A DNA stretch of 64,000 nucleotides, from positions 1-64,000 of the forward strand of contig JODI01000058.1 of the NCBI GenBank assembly GCA_000720805.1, in the 5' to 3' direction. Both the position numbers and the translations under genes were made by a program. Below are positions 60,621-64,000 of this stretch, piece after piece; within the stretch, counting starts at the first letter, position 1; each line of letters opens with the position of its first letter. Source of the stretch: Streptomyces violaceoruber (GTDB lineage: Bacteria; Actinomycetota; Actinomycetes; Streptomycetales; Streptomycetaceae). The notes under the pieces were generated by a model. The model was not told the DNA's origin, did not search any database, and saw only the letters and a list, made by a program, of their open reading frames with translations.

Positions 60621-61069
60621 TGGGAGAACCGGGAGAAGGCGTACTGGATCGTACGGTCGCGCGGCCCGTCCATCTCCAGGAGGTAGACGCCCTGGCTGTG
60701 GCCGATCCCCAGTTCCCCCTCGACGACCGGCAGGGTCAGCGACTGGGCGCCGAACACGCACCGCACGTGCGCGGCCGCGTCCTGCGGTCCGTCGTGCAGG
60801 TGGACGAAGGGGCGGTGCACGGGTATCTGGCCCTCGATGAACAGGCGGATGTCGTGCAGCGTGGTGCCGTCGACGCCGGAGTTGAGGATCAGCGTGCAGG
60901 TGGTGTGCGGGAGGTAGACCGTGAGCGTCCCGTCACCCAGCTGCGGCGGGACGGCGTCCCTGAGCCGCGGGGTGAGATCGGTGAAGCCGACGGGGGCGGC
61001 GAAACCGTCGGCGGGCTTGGTGTTCACGCTGAAGCGCAGCCACTTGCCGATCGTGGGGGGAGTACTCAT
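60617..61069 (-). CDS. YjbQ/UPF0047 family protein
   Basis: A 150-residue protein with the UPF0047 signatures GFTDLTPRLRDAV, GTLTVYLPHTTCTLILNSG and the late LGIGHSQGVYLLEMDGPRDRTIQYAF. The family forms a small beta-barrel trimer; E. coli YjbQ has weak thiamine-phosphate-synthase side activity, and the true role is unknown. Its insertion between a transporter permease and a sugar kinase, with overlaps downstream, implies a role in the same catabolic pathway here, perhaps on a phosphorylated intermediate; that is inference. Confidence 0.85.
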   Translation of the reverse strand: MSTPPTIGKWLRFSVNTKPADGFAAPVGFTDLTPRLRDAVPPQLGDGTLTVYLPHTTCTLILNSGVDGTTLHDIRLFIEGQIPVHRPFVHLHDGPQDAAAHVRCVFGAQSLTLPVVEGELGIGHSQGVYLLEMDGPRDRTIQYAFSRFSQ

Positions 61070-61116
61070 GGAAGTGCCCTTCGTATCCGGATTGTGGGGG
61101 TGCTCGGCCGTACGCG

Positions 61117-61956
61117 TCAGCCCTTGACCGCGCCGCCGGCCATGCCGTCCACGACGTAGCGCTGGAGGGCGATGAAGACGCCGAGGACCGGGAGGATGAG
61201 GATGAGGGCGCCCGCCATCATGGCGCCCAGTTGCGTGGAGAAGGTGCCGTTCATCGACAGGAAGCCCAGGGTGACGGTCTGGTCGGACGGGTCGTGCAGG
61301 AAGGTCGAGGAGATGAGGAAGTCGTTCCAGGCGCTGAGGCCGACGATGACTCCCACGGTGATCAGCCCGGGCCGTACGACCGGCAGCAGCACCCGGTGGA
61401 TCAGCTGGAGGACGTTGGCGCCGTCGATCCGTGCCGCCTCTTCGAGTTCCCTGGGGACGTTGAGGAAGAAGGTGCGCATCAGGAAGGTCGCGAACGGCAT
61501 GTTGATCGCGGCCAGGATCACGCCGACCACGAAGACGTTGTCGAGCAGTCCCAGGGCTGCGACCCCCGCGTAGAGGGGGAAGACGAACAGCTGGATCGGC
61601 ACGGTCATGGCCATGGTCAGGTAGACCATCACGGCGGGCCACACGCGGATCTTCTGTCCGGCCAGGACGTACCCGGCCAGGGAGGAGCAGAGCAGTACGA
61701 CGGCGACCGTGGTCCCGGTGAGCAGGACGCTGTTGAGGAATCCGCTGCCGAAGGCGCCGTACTCCCAGGCCGTGCTGAAGTTCGACAGGCTGAGCGACTT
61801 CGGGAGTGCGAAGGGGCTGCCGGTGACGCCGGCGTTGGACTTGAAACTGTTGAGGAGGACCAGCAGGAGCGGGGCGAGGGCGGTGGCGGCGAACACCAGC
61901 AGCACGACGTGCGCCGCGAGCCCGTTGAGACGGTTCCTCGTACTGTGCTTGTTCAT
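61117..61956 (-). CDS. Sugar ABC transporter permease (MalG type)
   Basis: A 279-residue CUT1 permease with six helices. The first helix is AAHVVLLVFAATALAPLLLVLLNSFKS. The EAA loop reads NVPRELEEAARIDGANVLQLIHRVLLPVVRPG (about 178-209) and the C-terminus is the standard YVVDGMAGGAVKG. It overlaps the preceding permease stop by four bases (ATGA). It is the third gene of the operon running from the binding protein toward GntR; no ATPase is encoded, suggesting MsiK sharing. Confidence 0.87.
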   Translation of the reverse strand: MNKHSTRNRLNGLAAHVVLLVFAATALAPLLLVLLNSFKSNAGVTGSPFALPKSLSLSNFSTAWEYGAFGSGFLNSVLLTGTTVAVVLLCSSLAGYVLAGQKIRVWPAVMVYLTMAMTVPIQLFVFPLYAGVAALGLLDNVFVVGVILAAINMPFATFLMRTFFLNVPRELEEAARIDGANVLQLIHRVLLPVVRPGLITVGVIVGLSAWNDFLISSTFLHDPSDQTVTLGFLSMNGTFSTQLGAMMAGALILILPVLGVFIALQRYVVDGMAGGAVKG

Positions 61957-62882
61957 GAGGCCAGTTGCCTCCGGCTCATCCACGTGTAGACGCACGAGGC
62001 GATCAGCCCGAAGAAGCTCATGATGATCCCGACGGCGGCCGCCTTGCCGAACTGGAACGCCGAGAACGCGAAGGCGTAGGCATAGGTGCCCATCACCTCG
62101 CTGCCGTGGGCGGGGCCGCCCTGCGTGAGCAGATAGACGTAGTCGAAGGCGAGGAAGGAGAAGATGACCGTCATCACGCCCATGAGCAGCAGCGTGGGGC
62201 GGATGCTCGGCAGGTGGACGTGCCGGAAGACCTGCCAGGTGCCGGCGCCGTCGACGACGGCCGCCTCCACCTGCTCCAGCGGGGTCTGTCTCATGGCGCC
62301 GAGGTAGACCACGGTGAGAAAGCCCCAGTAGTGCCACATGTCGACGGCGGCGGCCGCGTAGAGCGCGCCGTGCACGTCGGCCAGCGGTGAACTGATGTGC
62401 AGGGCGCCGGTGACCCCGCCGTTGGGGTTGTAGATGATGCTCAGCCACACCATCGCGTTGACCACGGGCGCCAGGACGTACGGCATCAGGAAGAGGACCT
62501 GGTAGAAGGTGCGTGTCCGGCGCCGGTGGAGCAGGAGCGCAGCCGTGAGCAGGCCGACGGCGGCGGGGACGGTGAGGAAGAGGGCCAGCCATTTGACGTT
62601 GTTGCCGAGGGCGGTGGCGAAGACGGGGTCGGCCAGGATGTCGCGGAAGTTCCGCAGGCCGACGTAGTCGGCGTGGAAGCCGACGCCGGTCCAGTCGGTG
62701 AAGGCCGCCATCGCGGTCAGGACGCCGGGTACGACGACGACCAGCACCGACAGGAGCAGGGCCGGGGCGACGAGCAGATGGTTGACCAGGGAGCGGCGCC
62801 GCTGGTGGGCGCGCCGGGCCCGGTGGTCCGCCGCGGGGGTCGGATCGGTCCGGACGGGTGCGAGAGTTGCGGTGGCGGTCAT
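61953..62882 (-). CDS. Sugar ABC transporter permease (MalF type)
   Basis: A 309-residue CUT1 permease. The ATG was chosen over one 16 codons upstream since GGAGGAAGG lies seven bases before it. An Arg-rich N-terminus precedes LLVAPALLLSVLVVVVPGVLTAMAAFTDWTGVG. The EAA loop reads PLEQVEAAVVDGAGTWQVFRHVHLPSIRPT (about 205-234). Immediately upstream a perfect 12-bp hairpin separates it from the binding-protein gene, as in xylF-xylG. It pairs with the next permease in the operon. Confidence 0.87.
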   Translation of the reverse strand: MTATATLAPVRTDPTPAADHRARRAHQRRRSLVNHLLVAPALLLSVLVVVVPGVLTAMAAFTDWTGVGFHADYVGLRNFRDILADPVFATALGNNVKWLALFLTVPAAVGLLTAALLLHRRRTRTFYQVLFLMPYVLAPVVNAMVWLSIIYNPNGGVTGALHISSPLADVHGALYAAAAVDMWHYWGFLTVVYLGAMRQTPLEQVEAAVVDGAGTWQVFRHVHLPSIRPTLLLMGVMTVIFSFLAFDYVYLLTQGGPAHGSEVMGTYAYAFAFSAFQFGKAAAVGIIMSFFGLIASCVYTWMSRRQLAS

Positions 62883-62899
62883 GCTCGCCTTCCTCCGAG

Positions 62900-62936
62900 C
62901 GTCGGATGCCGTGCTGGGCGCCCGCGGCATCCGACG
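62900..62936 (-). promoter_or_regulatory. Intercistronic hairpin between binding protein and permease
   Basis: Perfect 12-bp stem CGTCGGATGCCG / CGGCATCCGACG with a 13-base loop, starting four bases before the permease ribosome-binding site. It probably tunes the relative expression of the binding protein against the membrane subunits. Confidence 0.65.
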
Positions 62937-63041
62937 GGTGTGGGGCGGGGGCCCGGGCCGGTGTGGCTGGGCGAATGGTCGGGGCTGACGGGTCCGGGGC
63001 GGGTGAACCGGGTCCTTCGGCCGGGCCGTTGGCGTCGGCCG

Positions 63042-64000
63042 TCAGCCGGCGGGTTCCGGTACCGGGGGCACCAGATCCTTGGCCTTCTCGGCGGCGAACG
63101 TCGTCTGGATCCTGTCCAGGAAATCGGTCGTGCTCTCGGTGCCGAGCCAGACCCCGTCGATGTCGGTGAAGGCCGTGGCGGTGGCCGGCGGGAAGAAGGT
63201 GCCCGCGAAGAAGCCGTAGTTGCCCTTGCCGACCGTGGCGACCGTGTCCTTGACCGACTGGACGTACGCCTTGGACAGACCGGTGTAGGAGGCGGGGTCG
63301 AGGTCGAAGTTCTTCAGCGGAACGCCCCAGTATCCGGGCCAGGTCTTGTTCATCCGCTGGGCGAACGTGTCGCTCATCATGTAGTCGATCACCTCGGCAG
63401 CCCCGTCCTTGTGCGCGGAGTGGGCGTTGACCGACAGCGAGGCGGTGGTGCCGAGGGTCCCGCTGGGCGAGGGCAGGCCCGGCGTGATGTTGGGGAACGG
63501 GGCGAATCCGAGGTCGGAGGTGTTCCCGGCGGCGTCGTTGAAGGAGTCACTGGCGAACTGGAAGGCCAGGGTGGGGCCGAAGAAGAACGGTGACTTGCCC
63601 TGGGCCAGCAGCTGCATGGACTCCTGGAAGTTCAGGTTCGCGTAGTCCTTCCCGCCGAGATAGCCCTTCTTGTAGAAGGCGGCGGAGTCGTCGACGGCCT
63701 TGACGATCTTCGGGTCGGTCCACTTGGTCGTGCCCTGCAGCGCGTCGTAGACGGTCTTGCCGCCCGCCACGTGGGTCAGGAACATCGAGATGTAGTTCTG
63801 GTTGACCGGCTTCCAGCCCTTGTTGCCGGTGACCGAGGGGTACATGCCCGCCTTGGCGGCCTTGTCCATGGCGGCCGTCAGTTCGGCGTAGGTGGTCGGC
63901 ACGCCGACGCCCAGCTCGGCGAGGACCTTCTTGTTGTAGAAGACCCCGAGGTTGTTGATCGAGTTGGGCAGCGAGTAGAGCTTGCCGTGCACGGTCCCCG
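63042..64000 (-). CDS. Extracellular sugar-binding protein, 5' end outside window
   Basis: The visible 319 codons are the C-terminal three quarters of a family 1 solute-binding protein; the frame is open at the right edge of the window, so the signal peptide and first lobe are missing. Visible features are VHGKLYSLPNSINNLGVFYNKKVLAELGV (the hinge entry common to CUT1 proteins), FFFGPTLAFQFASDSF and the late MNKTWPGYWGVPLKNFDLDPASY. Several Trp and Phe residues could stack on a sugar. It is the first visible gene of the operon that continues with two permeases, yjbQ, a PfkB kinase and a SIS protein. Substrate is unknown; a glycated amino acid or unusual sugar is proposed from context. Confidence 0.85.
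   Translation of the reverse strand, partial: GTVHGKLYSLPNSINNLGVFYNKKVLAELGVGVPTTYAELTAAMDKAAKAGMYPSVTGNKGWKPVNQNYISMFLTHVAGGKTVYDALQGTTKWTDPKIVKAVDDSAAFYKKGYLGGKDYANLNFQESMQLLAQGKSPFFFGPTLAFQFASDSFNDAAGNTSDLGFAPFPNITPGLPSPSGTLGTTASLSVNAHSAHKDGAAEVIDYMMSDTFAQRMNKTWPGYWGVPLKNFDLDPASYTGLSKAYVQSVKDTVATVGKGNYGFFAGTFFPPATATAFTDIDGVWLGTESTTDFLDRIQTTFAAEKAKDLVPPVPEPAG

Noticed and set aside
1..64000. tRNA genes, CRISPR arrays, insertion sequences or attachment sites
   Set aside because: None was recognised by eye in the intergenic regions; no transposase-like or integrase-like product was found.

Overview
The window is high-GC actinobacterial chromosome, almost certainly Streptomyces. The evidence is strong third-position G/C bias, many GTG starts, GTGA/ATGA stop-start overlaps, a coproporphyrin-type haem pair (HemY/HemQ), several Streptomyces-typical families (DUF3000, TIGR04222, DUF6193) and many sugar ABC transporters with their own repressors. 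Gene order from hemG/hemQ through hemE, fadAB, dxs, xylFGH, rok7B7 and ngcEFG matches, from memory, the S. coelicolor core region around SCO6005-SCO6045. No rRNA, tRNA, CRISPR array, prophage or insertion sequence was seen. Layout: (1) 1-14.8 kb is housekeeping. It holds a cut-off SCO6045-like gene, a DUF4142 protein, a TIGR04222 membrane protein, a secreted TAP-like peptidase, hemQ-hemY, a DUF4349 lipoprotein, a CoA-disulfide-reductase-like flavoprotein, a rhomboid protease, hemE, a DUF3000 protein, an atypical LuxR-type response regulator and RNase D. (2) 14.8-21.5 kb is a mannoside locus: an ABC importer (two permeases and a lipoprotein) divergent from a GH2 beta-mannosidase and a LacI regulator, with LacI-type palindromes between them. 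(3) 21.6-25 kb is fadA-fadB for beta-oxidation. (4) 25.2-31.3 kb is an exopolysaccharide region: a CBM3/GH16-like protein and a NodB deacetylase converge on a hyaluronan-synthase-like GT2 and a nucleotide-sugar dehydrogenase. (5) 31.5-38.9 kb is mixed accessory DNA: a beta-propeller-like protein, a 3-hydroxyisobutyrate-dehydrogenase-like enzyme, a NYN/PIN-like protein, a YtrA-type ABC operon with a clear operator, a DUF6193 protein, and a stretch of decayed genes. (6) 39-47.6 kb holds a CAT-type amino-acid permease, dxs, xylFGH and rok7B7. (7) 47.7-57.5 kb is a glycan-degradation block: ngcEFG, a GH92 alpha-mannosidase divergent from it, relics of a GH67 alpha-glucuronidase and a CE7 acetylxylan esterase, and an AA10 LPMO preceded by a perfect CebR box. 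(8) 57.8-64 kb is an operon with the gene set of fructosamine (frl) loci: GntR/UTRA, SIS protein, PfkB kinase, YjbQ, two permeases and a binding protein that runs off the window. The most interesting inference is a two-locus N-glycan catabolic regulon. The sequence CTGACAACGTT occurs both in the mannosidase/transporter divergent promoter near 18.04 kb and just upstream of the GH92 gene near 51.37 kb, where it forms a perfect 12-bp palindrome. GH92 would trim alpha-mannose, NgcEFG would import chitooligosaccharide, and the GH2 enzyme would cleave the core Man-beta-1,4-GlcNAc linkage. Assignments rest on reading motifs by eye; no database search was run.
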